Source: Mangifera indica (taxonomy: Eukaryota > Streptophyta > Magnoliopsida > Sapindales > Anacardiaceae). From it: a stretch of 64,000 nucleotides of DNA. The notes beneath the pieces are model-generated. The model was given only the letters and a program-made list of their open reading frames with translations. It made no database searches and had not been told where the DNA came from. Positions within the stretch are counted from its first letter, which is position 1; each line of letters opens with the position of its first letter. The translations under genes and the position numbers were made by a program. The stretch spans positions 3,782,001 to 3,846,000 of the forward strand of contig NC_058146.1 in NCBI RefSeq assembly GCF_011075055.1, read 5' to 3'. Positions 38,286-51,719 of this stretch are shown one piece after another.

Positions 38286-39108
38286 GTATCTGGGATTTTG
38301 TCCATTTCCGTCTCAGTGAAGTGTACCTTAAATTGGAAAACTTCATCTGGGTTTCATGATTTCTTATCAACCAGTTTTGTTTTTCTGTTTAAAATTTGAC
38401 ACATTTATCCACCTTTTGTCTTACCATGTAAATCGCTTTGCCATTCTCTTTTAACCGGTTTGATCTGGTTTTTGTTTTTGTGATCTATTTTGTCCATTTT
38501 TGTATCATTCATGTCAGTCTCTGTTATTGTTTCCTCTTCTTTGCTTTGCATTTATTCTTGTCAAAGGTTGAACTTTTTGTGTTTTTTCTAAAGATCTTGC
38601 AGTTTGTGAACCCAGGGAATTTGGCATTTGTTGCCTAGTTAGAACAAATGCTTCAAAGTTTGAATATTTTTATCTGTTGGAGTGGCGGGTTCATGGCAAT
38701 TTTACTGTTTATTATCACGTCTAAATTCTTTTAATGATGCTTTTTATGATAGTGTTCATCGTTGATCTGTCTCTCTACATTTAATCTTTTTTAAATGGTT
38801 GACCTTTTTTTTTTTTTTACCCCTCTTGAGGATGATGGCCATGATTTGAGACTTCTTCTAAGAACGGTGTACCTAGTTATTTTGGTAGTTTACTTTTACA
38901 ATTTGGTCTTTTACTTGCTTGTTTCAACTGTTTGATGTTGAGGCTTTAGTTTCTCCCAAATAATTAGAATTTGAGTTTAATAACAGTTTACATTATGCTA
39001 GATTTGCAATTTTTTCCGAATTTTTTGGTAATTTTTCTTTTCATTTGATTCATTTGGCCTGAAATTGACTTGTTTGCCTTTTTTACTTCATAGATGAGTT
39101 TTTAGGAA

Positions 39109-41729
39109 ATGGGGAGGAAAGGGAGTTGGTTTTCTTCTGTGAAGAGATTTCTTAGCCCTGAATCAAAGGAAAAGAAAGATAAGGTTTGGATTTTTTAAAA
39201 TTTTCTTATTTTCATAACTTGATATTGTGAATTAATTTTGCTTTTCTGAATGTGTTTATGATGGAAACTTGTTGGTTTTGCTCTATAGAATAACAATAAA
39301 TCAAAGAAAAGTTGGTTCAGAAAGCATGGGAAGTCAGATCTGGTTTCTGTGCCTGAAGAGATCACCATATTAGCTGTGCCTGCTTCCACTCCTCTGGTTG
39401 CTCCAGTTGAAGATGTTAAATTAACCAAAGCTGAGAATGAGCAGAGCAAGCATGCTTACACCGTGGCTCTCGCCACAGCTGTGGCTGCAGAGGCAGCTGT
39501 TGCAGCTGCTCAGGCTGCTGCAGAAGTTGTTCGCCTCACTGCTGTTGTGCGTTACCCTCAAAAATCAAAGGAAGAAATCGCAGTTATCAAGATTCAAACA
39601 GCATTCAGAGGATACTTAGTATGATAATTACCCATTTGCTTCTACTTTAATGCACATAAACTCATAAGCTGGAATTTGGAGGTCTTAAGAATTTACTGAA
39701 TTCAGTTGTTGATCAAACTTAAAAAAATTAATATAATTATGTTATTAGTAAAGGTTTTACTTGACAGACCATTCATGTGCCTTGCATTATTTGCCTGCTT
39801 GTATAAGTGATCTCTTACTAGGTTATTCAAGCATTCACAGTACATAAAGGGCATTAAGAACAATTTAGGAAACTAGAGTAATGAAAGATAATTGTTATAT
39901 TCCTTAAAATATAATGCCCCATTAGCAAGCAATGAGCTTTATATGTGACTGGGTTCTTGCTTTGAGCATTTCAGGCAAGGAGGGCCTTGCGGGCTTTGAG
40001 AGGGTTGGTGAGGCTGAAATCAATGATACAAGGACAATCTGTTAAGCGGCAAGCAACTACCACATTAAAATGCATGCAGACTCTTGCTTGTGTTCAGGCT
40101 CAGATTCGAGAAAGGAGGATTAGGTTGTCAGAGGAGAACCATGCTCTGCAACAGCAACTCCAACAAAAACATGAGAAAGAGCTGGAGAGGTTTAGTGCTT
40201 CTGTAAGTGCTGTCATTCTATACTCTTAGCCTTTGGCTTGAGAGTGTTAAAATATGTGGTGAATGGTATCCCCACTTTTGTTTTTGTATACATAAATTTT
40301 AATTTCACACACTTTTACAGCAAGTTGGAGAAGAATGGAACGATAGCATACAGTCTAAGGAGCAAATTGAAGCAAAACTACAGCACAAGCAAGAAGCTGC
40401 TATGAGAAGAGAGAGGGCATTGGCTTATGCATTTTCTCATCAGGTATCAGACTATACTCTTTCTTACCATCTCTGAAATATTAATTTGTGGCCTATTTTT
40501 TTAATTTTGAAAGAAAAAACAATTTAAACCTGGGATTTGATTGGTGAGGAGGCACATGTTATTTATTTGTTCCTTTAACTAAAGAGGATAGACTGATTTG
40601 AGAAATGCCACTAATGTGCATTGTTGTTTATTCTTCTGTATATTTTCTCTCCGGCTTATACTTTCTCGTGTACTGACTGTTATTAAATTTAGTTTTAAGG
40701 TTTCTGAATTCTGTCTTTCGAATATGAATTTTTCTAGGGAACCAAAAACTGTGATGCTTCTAGATGAATGGGGCTTTTGATTGATGGTTTTTGTTTTAAC
40801 TATGGAAAATACTAACTGAGGGAAGTTAGTCTCCAGAATATAGAGTGATTGTGTACCATTGATTATTCTCTTGTCATGCAGCTTTTATATATTGGTTAAT
40901 CGAAAAATATGTTCATGTGGAATTTAAATATCTTTTAATTGCTAAAAGTCTGTAATTTGCATCCTTTGGTTGAACTACATAGTAGAGTTAATCTGGATGA
41001 TAATTTGTTTAACAGCATGTCTTGAAGAACTCTTCAAAATCTGCAAATCGAACATTTATGGATCCAAACAATCCCCACTGGGGTTGGAGTTGGTTAGAGC
41101 GATGGATGGCAGCCCGACCATGGGAGAATCGAAGCACTGTCAATAATTTTGACCATGGTTCTCTTAAGAGTGCAGCAAGCCATGCCACGTCTATAGGGGA
41201 AATCAGCAGAGCATATTCACTTCGTGATCTCAATAAACCTTCCCCAACTGCACATAAATTAAACCGACTTCCCAGTCATAAATCACCTTCAACCCCTCCT
41301 TCCAGAGCACCATCTTCATCATCAGTAACCGATAAAATAAGACCACCAAGCCCACGGTGGAGTCAATGGGGTGGGGATGAAGACTCGAGAAGCATGTTTA
41401 GTGCACAATCTGAACAACACAGGAGGTACAGTATTGCAGGCTCATCAGTTGGTGACAATGAGAGTCTGGCAATTTCCCCTTCGGTTCCAAGTTACATGGC
41501 ACCAACGAAGTCGACAAAGGCTAGATCGTGCCTAAGCCCGTTGGGAGCAGACAAAAATGGGACACCAGAGAAGGTGTTAATGAATTCTGCAAAGAAGCGG
41601 CTCTCATTCCACACTTCTCCAGCTGGGCCAAGGAGGCATTCTGGTCCTCCCAGGATCGAATCTATCTCCATAAAGGATATCAAAGTGCATACAGATGAGA
41701 AAGTTACCAATGGAATCATTGTCAGGTAG
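39109..41729 (+). CDS. IQD: IQ67-domain (IQD) calmodulin-binding protein
   Basis: Five coding exons encode 489 residues: 39109-39183, 39289-39618, 39975-40202, 40321-40443 and 41016-41729. The protein starts MGRKGSWFSSVKRFLSPESK, the typical basic IQD N-terminus. An Ala-rich segment (about 73-100) precedes the IQ67 domain at about residues 120-190, with IQTAFRGYLARRALRALRG and SVKRQATTTLKCMQTL. The intron inside the first IQ motif, phase 0, is a hallmark of this family. Later conserved blocks are NPHWGWSWLERWMAARPW, RRYSIAGSSVGDNESL and the C-terminal basic/Ser-rich DUF4005-type segment. IQDs are calmodulin-binding scaffolds on microtubules. A leader intron (38286-39104) is likely, and a three-codon upstream frame (ATG AGT TTT TAG) would be spliced out with it. 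Confidence 0.95.
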
Positions 41730-42334
41730 TGCAGGAAACACAACCAAAATAATAGAAAAAAAAAATTTAGATAAAAGTGCAGATGAAGAATGAATAAAAA
41801 GATGGGTTAAAACTTTGTTTTCAACTTCATTATCTTCCTTATCGGCTGCGCCATTAAGAGGTGCAGGGAAGAAAGAATGAATAAAAATGGATTATTGCTA
41901 CATATATACGTGTTATATTTGTGGTGGACTGTCATCATCTTCATCTTCTTGAACAGCCACTCTAGTTAGAAAGATTACTTATCATTTAGCAGGATTGGTC
42001 TGGTGGGTGGTGATATTTGTTGATGATTTTTCTTGTTTGTCAAGTTTTAGTGTGAATTTTCTTTATGACTGAGTAAAATCTGGTGTATCTTTTCCCCATT
42101 ATAATGCTTCATTTGGTTGCTTGGAACATAAGCAAAAAGTAGTGGAATCAAGCCACACTTTGTGAACAATTACTAACCAAATGGCACCACCTGTTTCAAT
42201 TGAGAATTGTCAAAGACTTGCAATGAACGTTTGCTTTGAAATTTTTACGAGAATATCTCCCCAAGTACTCCACTTTTCATTGACTAAATAATCTAAAGTA
42301 TATTTAAAAAATATATATTTTTATAAATTTAATA
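41730..42334. other. IQD 3' flank, no gene seen
   Basis: This is the 3' UTR and AT-rich spacer up to the target duplication of the transposable element that follows. Confidence 0.5.
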
Positions 42335-42921
42335 GGCCAAAGGACTATTTCCTACCCAAAGTATAGTGTAATCTCAACTTTTCATCCCGTTAACTATGAA
42401 AATCTCATTTACCCATTTATAAACTGTTAAAATTAATTGTTTAAATTTAAAGGACAAAATCATTATTTTATTTATAATATTAAAAATAAATTAAAATTTA
42501 ATCTAGTTTTTCCCTAACTCCTAAAAACTAACCATTTCCCCTTAGGTTAAGTTTTAAAAAACAGTTTTATCGAGAGATGAAACTTTTCGACTTTTCAGGT
42601 CAGATCTCGATTGACCAACATTTCAGAGGAGAAAAGAGAGATGGTTGGAGTATGATGATGCCTCTGAAAAGTTTTGTCGTTGACGATGACGTTAGATTTG
42701 ACATCAGAGATTGAAAGCTAAACCCTAAAGAGGTAATGTATTTTTTAAAACTTTACTTAGAGGAAAATGGTTAGTTTTTAGGGGTTAGGAGGGAAAAAGA
42801 TAAAATTTTAAGGAGTTAAGGTTTTATTAATTTCAACTGTTTATGGGTGGGTAAATGAGATTTTTAAAATTAACGGAAAAAATCTGAGATAATACTTTGG
42901 GTGGAAAATAGTCCTTTGGCC
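42335..42921. mobile_element. Mutator-like MITE, copy 1 (587 bp)
   Basis: Terminal inverted repeats begin GGCCAAAGGACTATTTCC and end with the complement, GGAAAATAGTCCTTTGGCC-like. Similarity of the arms continues inward for over 150 bases. It is flanked by a perfect 9-bp direct repeat, AATTTAATA, at 42326-42334 and 42922-42930, the duplication length typical of Mutator-like elements. No protein is encoded. It is the most diverged of the three full copies in the window. Confidence 0.92.
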
Positions 42922-42930
42922 AATTTAATA

Positions 42931-43866
42931 TTTTAATGTCATAATTTAACGCCAGACTGAATCTAGATCAGTCTCGTTAAAGTTGAAAAGTCTAAAATAA
43001 CCTTATTGAAGGTTGAAAATCATAGCTATATTGATATCCCCTCAACTGTAATGGGATCTATTCTCCTTATTATTGATACTAAAACTTGCGGGGTTTTTTC
43101 TGGTAGAACCCATTACAGATCAATCACATAAGATTTAATAAATCCACAAATAAATTATTTAATTCATGACAGAAACGGTCCCAAGTAGCGACACGTAACT
43201 GCCCTTAAACTCTTAAAAAGCCCAAGACCCGCACCCGCACCTGTACCTGCCTACTAGACCTAACGTCAGCTTCTATCCATTCATCCATGATCCATCAACA
43301 TTCATTATCCAAACAATTCCTTATTTATTTTATTTTTTAAAAAACTATTTATTTATTTATCTATGCCGAACAATTATTTCCTTCATAATTAACTAAAGGC
43401 CCATTCTTATTCGGCGACTCATCTTCTTCCCTCACCGTGTGTATCTCGCACTCAAAACCATAAACTGTCCAATTTTATTTTTCCACAAATCTCAGGATTA
43501 TACCAAGCTTCACATCTCCTCATTCTCAATAACACTTGAGTTAAATAGGAAATGGATTGATTTGATTTCGGTTCCAGCTGAAAACAAATGAGGTGAAGTC
43601 AAACTCGAGGCTTTTGACTTTCTGTCCGTACAGTTGGGGTTTCATCATTCAGAGTCGGATTCAATTGCGGCACCGGCACCGCTCTGTCGTCTGGCTGCTT
43701 CTTCTTCAATCGATCGCCCAGTCGCTTGTAACTTTTTCTTTTCTTACCGGCTTACTGTTCTTTATTGATGATTTGTGCGGACATGCTTGGTACGTGTTGT
43801 GAATCTATACGGAAATCTTGTTGAAATTGTTTTTGAGATACTGAGTTGTAATTGTTGATAGAAGTG
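42931..43866. other. Spacer and SAMTL leader
   Basis: AT-rich spacer followed, from about 43400, by the probable promoter and 5' UTR of the carrier gene. A two-codon upstream frame (ATG AGG TGA) lies near 43588. The longer frame starting at 43593 has no ATG start and is not a gene. Confidence 0.45.
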
Positions 43867-46800
43867 ATGGTGAGTGCGAATGATCCAATTGAGTCGTTTT
43901 TTAATTCGATTCAACATTTGAAAGATGCAATTTCACCGCTCGAATTAGGTATTAGAAAAGCGGCCAAAGATCTTGAGAGTTGTATGGCAATTCATAAGAA
44001 GAATGAAAACACTCTTGAATTGAATGTAAATGGAAACAGCAATAGCAAAATACACATTTTTTCTGTGAAGAAGAAGAGTGATGGTATTGATAATTATAGT
44101 AATAATAACAGAAACAGTAATAGCAGTGGGCAGTGTGTGGTTAGTGAAGAGAAAGGATTGTTGTCAATTAAGGTGCCAATGAAGACATTTTTAGGAATGT
44201 TTTCACCGAATCTAGGGAATGGGAAAGTTGGGGTGGTTTCCGAGAAAGGAGTGAGAGAGAGTTATTTGAATAAGGCCGATGGGTCTTGTATGAACTGCTT
44301 GCAGTTTGCTGTTACTTGGTCTTTGTTGGTTAATGGTTTCGTTCAGGCTTTGCTGAGTCCATTTAAGGCAGGCAAGAAACAGATTCAGAAAGTTGGGGAT
44401 GAAGACAAAGGGCAATTGAGTTCATGTGCATATGATTTGAAATCTAAGAGTTTTTGTGAGTTTAAGCAAAGGGAAGCAAAAGATCAGACTGCAAATGTGT
44501 ATACGGATGAGACTTTAGCACATGAGGTGAAACATGTGTCACTAGAGTGCTTTATTGGGTTTATATGTGACAATTTGATTCAAAACCTACAAAAATTTGA
44601 TCAACTTATGCAGGAAAGTGATCAAAAGGGTTATGGTCATTCAACATCGGCCTCGACCTTGCTGCCATCTTCTTCTCAGTTTGATCATTGGAAGGCAGTT
44701 ATAAGTATTTGGGAAGGTAGAAAATCTGATGTTAACGGATTCTTGGGGAACTTGAAGTTTGCGAGAGTGGGAGGTGTACCTTCTAGTATAGTTGGGGTAA
44801 CTTCTTCAGTCAATGAAGATGGCGAAGGTGGTGTTAGTACAGCCAGTGGGGAAGAGACAGGGGGTAATTCACCACAGAAGCTGGCTGGTGGGATTTTTAG
44901 TATTCCTCTATCAAATGTGGAGCGTTTGAGATCCACTTTGTCTACTGTTTCACTGACAGAACTGATTGAGCTTGTACCACAATTGGGGCGATCTTCTAAA
45001 GACCATCCAGACAAGAAAAAGCTATTCTCTGTCCAAGATTTTTTTAGATACACAGAGTCTGAAGGTATGGTTCCTTATGCAGTTTAGTAGTTTATTCCAT
45101 CTTGCTTTATGTTTTGTTTCTAATATTTTACTGGAAATATGCTTAACATCAAAACCTGTAGAGAAGTCATGAAACTATACTGTGGTAGAGTCTCATTGCT
45201 GGAACTGAAGAGTATTGGGTTTTATATACATATCATAGGCTTATTTTTCTTAGGATTCAATCACTTTGTGTTATTGTGTAGAAATCTATAGTATATGTGG
45301 TTGTTTCTCTTTTGATAGAGATGAAAATTTCAGTCTTTGTCAATACTATCATCAAAAGTGAGAACTCCTTTTTAAACCCTCATATTTCCAACAGGAAGGA
45401 GGTTCTTTGAGGAACTGGATAGAGATGGTGATGGCCAAGTGACATTGGAAGATCTTGAAATTGCAATGAGAAAGAGAAAATTACCACGGAGATATGCTCG
45501 GGAATTCATGCGCCGTACTAGAAGACATCTATTTTCAAAATCATTTGGTTGGAAACAATTTTTATCATTGATGGAACAGAAAGAGCCAACCATCCTTCGA
45601 GCATATACTTCTTTATGTTTAAGCAAGTCTGGTACACTGCAAAAGAGTGAAATATTGGCATCACTAAAAAATGCAGGACTTCCAGCAAATGAAGACAATG
45701 CTGTTGCTATGATGCGATTTCTGAATGCAGATACAGAAGAATCTATCTCATATGGACATTTTCGGAATTTTATGCTTTTGCTGCCTTCTGAACGGCTGCA
45801 AGATGATCCTCGGTAAGATGAATTTACCATTTGAAAGAGCTGTACACTAAATTTTAGCTTTTGCTCGAAATATGATTTCTGTCTGACTTTTTATTTTGTT
45901 GGTTAAAGTATGATTGTTATTAAAATCTGTAGTTTGGCTATGGATCTTAGTATAGTTTCTTTGATTTAGTAGCATGGTTTTCATTTATGAATTTTCATTT
46001 ATTTGGTGATAGGATGGTGCCAGTTTCCCTGTTTCTTGGTATCCATGTACAGGTTGGAAAGAAATTTTTTTTTTCCTATGAAATGAGGGACGATGAAGAA
46101 TCGTTTGTAGTCCTAGAAGTCTATGGTTTTACAAATTACTAGGTTACTCCTATCTGCTAGTAACATCTGTTTGTTATACATACAGGAACATCTGGTTTGA
46201 AGCTGCGACAGTTGTTGCTGTTCCTCCACCCGTGGAAATACCTGCTGGAAGTGTTCTGAAAGCTGCATTGGCAGGCGGCCTTTCATGTGCACTTTCCACA
46301 GCATTAATGCACCCTGTTGATTCTATAAAGGCAATTATTTTGGAATAATCATCTGTACTCTTGTATTGGCATTTGGCTAATATTAGTGAATCCTTTTCAA
46401 TAATTGCTTTATTTGGTATTAAAATCTATGGTAAATGTGAATTACTAACCATGGGTGTCTAATTGTAGTCCTAGGAAGCTGATCTGCTAGCCTTATGTGT
46501 TAGTCATGTTTTAATTATTATCGATATGAGTATTTTGGAAGAGTTAGGAATATCTTACTTGTAAGGTCTGAACTCATACTTTTCTTTGTCATGTAAGTGC
46601 AATGAGGATGTTTGTGCTGATTCCCTTGGTTTTTTCTCTCATTTGCCACATGGTGGAGTGCCATAATCTTGATCCTAGGAGGCATCCTGGTTAGCATAGT
46701 CGTCTTTTCATGGCTATTTTTTAACCTTCCCTATGGGCTAGGCAGTTCATCAAAGCAAGGAAACAAAAGAAGAAAAAAAATTTGAATTGACTTTAGAAAA

Positions 46801-48792
46801 CTGTAATGCTTCTTGTTTAATACATTCTCCCCAAGAATGTGCATATTTAAGAACACAAGTTCCAGTGAGAGTAGTTTATTCATCTTTATGATTGTTACAT
46901 AAAAACAGCATAAAAGTGTTCTGGATAGTTGACATTGTTTGTACAGTTTTCCATTTACTGTTTGTAATGCTTTGTTGTGATCAAGGTTTTCTGTTTTATC
47001 TTTGTTTTTATCAGACACGAGTTCAAGCTTCAACTCTAACCTTTCCTGAAATCATCTCAAAGCTTCCTCAAATTGGCGTACGGGCATTATATAGGGGTTC
47101 AATCCCTGCAATTCTTGGGCAGTTTTCAAGGTTTTTATTGTTACTGTTGTTATCCTTTTGATCCCTTTCATGATTCTGCTTAATATCATTGACTGGTCTT
47201 CAGTCTGTTTTTCTTTTGACTTCACAGCCATGGCCTGCGAACTGGAATATTTGAAGCAAGTAAGCTCCTGCTACTAAATGTTGCTCCAACACTGCCTGAA
47301 ATCCAGGTAGTTTTCCCGTCTATAGTGTTTGATTGGTAATGAATTTTCATCTGGTTGTGAAACAGTTTGACTTGATGCTGTCTGATAAAGTAAATATCTA
47401 GTAAAGAGGGATCTCAGTGGTATGTTTTTATTGCTAGGGATTAACAACAAGCTACCTGCCTCAAATTATTATAATGACGATAATATCTATCTTATGATTG
47501 GATATGAAACTCTAGCTGTAACATTGTTTCCTGAAGTCTCAATTTTAGAGTCTTACACCATCAATACCTTGTCATTTACCTGTTATTACCTTCCCAAACA
47601 TTTCTTTTTTTAAAAAAAAAAGTTTGTCATAATTTTAATTTCTTGAGGATGTTCAGTTGTCTTGTGTTCCAATTATTTCAAGTTAACATGCTTGTGTTGG
47701 TTGATATGTCTTTCGTGACCTCCTATTTTCCCCTATAATTATCATGTTTGTAGCTTAGCTGGTGTGATCTCTTGTGAGTTTAGTTTTGTTGGCATGATAA
47801 GCAGGTTCAATCTATGTCGTCATTCTGTAGCACATTTTTGGGGACAGCAGTAAGAATCCCATGTGAAGTACTAAAGCAGCGCTTACAGGCTGGCATTTTC
47901 GACAATGTGGGAGAAGCCATTGTTGGAACATGGCATCAAGATGGTCTCAAGGGTTTTTTTCGTGGCACTGGTGCCACTCTTTTCAGAGAGGTTCCATTCT
48001 ATGTTATTGGCACAGGACTTTATGCTGAATCAAAGAAGGTAGAGAGATTTCACTTTCAATAAACAATAAAACCATTCTTATCCCTCATGGTGTTTGCTTG
48101 CATACTTGTTTTGAATTTTTGCTTTGCAATTTTATTAGTTGTTTTAATTTTCAACATAAAGTGGTAGTGTTGGGAATGTGGCTGTGAGTCTTGAAAATTG
48201 AAATAAAAAGGCATTTGGTTTGTTTAATTTATTTCCACGCATGATAAAGTAGATTTAGGCATAAATAAATTTGATCTTGAAGTTATCTTAAGTTCTTTGT
48301 TGGCCTGAGGAAACTTTTATATCTTAACAATGCTTTGATTATATTGGTTTGTTTTGTGCGTACCTTTTATATCTTAGCACAATATATCTTCTGCTATTTA
48401 TTTCTTGAATGATAATAACCTGTATTTTTGGATGATACTTGAAGATTGTCCAGCAAATTCTTGGCCGGGAGCTGGAGCCCTTTGAAACAATTGTTGTTGG
48501 AGCTTTATCTGGAGGGCTAACTGCTGTGATCACTACACCTTTCGATGTTATGAAAACTAGAATGATGACTGCTCCACGAGGTCGATCTGTAACAATGTCA
48601 ATGGTAGTGTACTCTATACTCCGTCATGAAGGAGCCCTTGGCCTATTCAAGGGAGCTGTACCTCGATTTTTCTGGATTGCTCCTTTGGGTGCCATGAACT
48701 TTGCAGGTTATGAGCTAGCTCGGAAGGCCATGGTAAAAAATGAGGAACTAGCAGGAGACCAGTTATCCCAGAAAAAGTTGGCTAGTTCGTAA
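43867..48792 (+). CDS. SAMTL: EF-hand mitochondrial-carrier-family protein, SAMTL type
   Basis: Seven exons encode 845 residues: 43867-45064, 45395-45812, 46186-46330, 47015-47130, 47228-47306, 47805-48038 and 48445-48792. The ATG at 43867 is the first in frame. The long N-terminal region (about 1-390) is poorly conserved. An EF-hand follows with loop DRDGDGQVTLED (408-419), where the last ligand is Asp instead of the usual Glu. The carrier domain spans about 555-830, with the three signatures PVDSIK (582-587), PCEVLK (671-676) and PFDVMK (762-767). This layout matches Arabidopsis S-adenosylmethionine transporter-like protein, an EF-hand relative of the SAM carriers. Whether it moves SAM and sits in plastids or mitochondria is not shown here. 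The third intron uses a GC donor (46331) with an AG acceptor. Confidence 0.93.
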
Positions 48793-49632
48793 ACAATACA
48801 AGGTTTTATAAAGTAAGAACATAACTTTCAACAGATGCCTTGGATTTTGTTTGCAATAGTTGCAAATAATTGTTGCTGAAACAAGTTAAACAGGATGTGC
48901 TTCAAATTTCTGTTCATCTAAAACTCCGCCTTTCTTGTTCATTGTAATTCTTGTTATAATTTTTGCCTTTTTGCCCCCTTGTTTTGAACTTTTTGTTGCA
49001 CCAGGAACGGTAGTTTATATACGTTCTCGGTTAAATTTTGTATTTTGCCTTCGCAATTTACATTTATGTACATTCTGTGCAGTTAATGCCTTTTGCTTTT
49101 AATGCTATTTTTTTTTTTTTTCAATATTCACACTTCTCTGGCAGTTGCTTTTGATGCTTCATTGTTCTGTGCTTCAGCCAGGTGATATATAAGTATAATT
49201 TTCTTCAAATTTTACTTTTTTGTTCCAAAGATTGTAAGCTACTGCTTAACTTTGACTTCATTGATAAATGTACGTAAGGCATTGCTAAAAGAAAAGTTAC
49301 TTAATATAAAAAGTACTGAGCTTTTAGCAAATATTAGGGGAGAACTCAGTAACTCTTTATTACTATTTTCTTTTTGTTCCAATTGCAACAATCTTACAAC
49401 TCTCAGCACATTCATAGATAAAATAGAGGAAAATTGGTGCTACTCAAAAGAAGCAAAGGTATGATGGAAAAATTCATTTTTTTCCCTTAGTCCAAGTTCA
49501 TTTTCTGTAAATCCAGTGCGACCGACATTTTCTGAAAAACAATTCGGAAATTATTATCGCGAAACAAACAGTGAAAACATGGAATGTTCAGACATCTTGG
49601 CTGCGCCGTGATTACGCTTTGAGTAAATAAAA
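48793..49632. other. Spacer between two convergent genes
   Basis: 3' UTRs of the carrier gene and of ATP synthase subunit d face each other here. The open frame at 49252-49464 has no recognisable feature and I do not accept it as a gene. Confidence 0.5.
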
Positions 49633-51623
49633 TCAGTAGCCCCAATAGTCGTTTCGGATCTCATCATCGAACTTCTTCTTCAGCTCAGGATGCTTTGCAA
49701 AGTATTCTTCCGCGGTCATGGTGCTGAGCTTTTTCTGTTCAAAAAATAGCCAACCCATGAGAAAATCATACACTGGGCATGAACGGAAATTGAAATAGTG
49801 CATTCATTTTTGGTTACCTTCAATTCTTGAACCTCGGCTATTTCTTTCTCTAACCGTTCAGACTCTTTCAGGGACTTCTCCTCTGCTTCTTTCAATTCCA
49901 CAATCTACATGCCATAAAAAGCAAATGGCAGGTTAAATGCAACATTTAAGAGAGAGATTAAGAAAACCCCAAAAAGAAATAGTGATCATTTCGATTCTCA
50001 CCAATGAATCAAATTTAGGTTTGTATTGAGGGGTGACTGTATCCACATACTTTGGGATCTCGATGCCTGCAAAGGAAACAGGTAAACATATAAACAAGAA
50101 CAAAGGAAAAAGAAAGAAACAAAAGTTACCAAAATAGTTTCATTGCAAAAAATTTGATAACAAAGATCCACTAAGAAAAGGTAGCAGTTTAAGTTATCTT
50201 GATAATTCTAGAACACACTAAAATCAAACTGGATATATAAGTTGTGTCAAAAAACCGGGTATTGCACATCAATGTTGTTAACATGATTAATGATAGGAAA
50301 AAAAATACTAAAGATACCTTTTCGATCAAGTACTATGCTAGGAAAGAAAATATGCTACTTTACACAAAATTATGCATGTTACCATGTTACAATCCCACTG
50401 TTTAGCATTTTTTTTGGAATAGCACTTAATAGTTGATTCTTAATTCAAAAGACAAAGTTCCAATCCATGGACTTCATATGCATGACACACGAATTCTATA
50501 GAACTGCAACCACTCTAAGAGCAATCAGACATAAGGCACACAAATGACAACAAAAATCCACACAAAATGTATAATAGGAATCTCACTTTCATAAGCCTCT
50601 TTGTACATGTCCACCAAGCGTGATCCAATCCCTTTTCTGTAATAATCCCAATCAATAGGTTCAGGTTCCTGCATAAAGTAAATACCTATATCACACCCGA
50701 AACCAAAAGGCGTTCCAAAAGTGAAGAAAAATGAAATCAAACAGCAATTCAACCACAAAAAGCCTAGAGGAACTTCCACAATATAACCCTTAAAGGATAG
50801 CTAGAGTGAAAAAAGAGTGAGATTTCAAGCATGAGAGTAAGAGTTCAAATCCCTCGAGTGATATTTCAAAATTAAACTCCTAATTAACCTAAGGCAGTGG
50901 TTATAAGACCGATTACTAAACCCGGAGTTTCCTTGTTATAAAGGAAAAAACTTACACAATATAAATCACTTGGAAAACAAAAGATCATACTTTTGGATGT
51001 CAAGATCACAATCCTGGTGCTCATTCAAGAGTTAAAGCATTAACAACATTTGCTGCTACAGAACAATTTCAAGTATACATAAGCCTCTATCCCCATTAAT
51101 ATAATCAAACAAAAAGCACCCATTTATCGAAGAGTGTATTAAAATAAGTGTGTATAGGTAAATATACATCAAATTATTCCTCTCTGTGAAATGAAACTGT
51201 CAATTTCACAAAGCATAATTTTCAGTTACATTGCCCACGTATGAATAGCAAATTTAAGGGGAAAAAGCCAACAAACAAAACAAGTTTCACAATTTTACTT
51301 AATTGATCACAGCACAAAATAAAAAAATGAATCAAAATCTTATCGTTTCAACAGCAACAATAAGAACATCACAACTTAAACAACCCTAGCAAAAAAACGA
51401 AAAAGATCTACCATGAAAACGAAAAGAAAATAGAGATCAAGGGAGACGGTACCTGGCTGAACTTGGTCTGCAGAGCAGAGTTAACTTCATCGAAAGCGCG
51501 ACGAAGAGTGGAGAACTCCTTGCGAGCCTCATCGGTCACTAGCATCTTCGCCATCCCATCCCAATCTATGGTTCTGCCTGCTTTGAATGCCACGTCAGCG
51601 ATTTTCTTTCCTGCGCCGCTCAT
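49633..51623 (-). CDS. ATPQ: Mitochondrial ATP synthase subunit d
   Basis: Five exons encode 168 residues: 51453-51623, 50587-50668, 50002-50066, 49818-49904 and 49633-49734. The start MSGAGKKIADVAFKAG is the family start; the frame extends upstream without another ATG. Recognisable blocks are GRTIDWDGMAKMLVTDEARK, EPEPIDWDYYRKGIGSRLVD, IEIPKYVDTVTPQYKPKFD, a Glu/Lys coiled coil, and the C-terminus KKKFDDEIRNDYWGY. The protein is part of the peripheral stalk of F1Fo ATP synthase on the matrix side. As in other plants, no cleavable presequence is obvious. Site II motifs upstream fit its nuclear-encoded mitochondrial role. Confidence 0.97.
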
Positions 51624-51719
51624 TTTCTCTCTGATTTTCTCGCTTACTTTCCCGGCTGTCAAAGAAACCGAGGAAAAGAGGAATCATCAACTTTAGCTGT
51701 GGCTAGCTACCTGGATTCT

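Noticed and set aside
43852..43866. Upstream extension of the SAMTL frame by five codons
   Set aside because: It begins at TTG; the first ATG in frame is at 43867 and fits the family start.
49252..49464. 70-codon open frame in the SAMTL/ATPQ spacer
   Set aside because: AT-rich, no domain, lies in the overlapping 3' flanks of two convergent genes.
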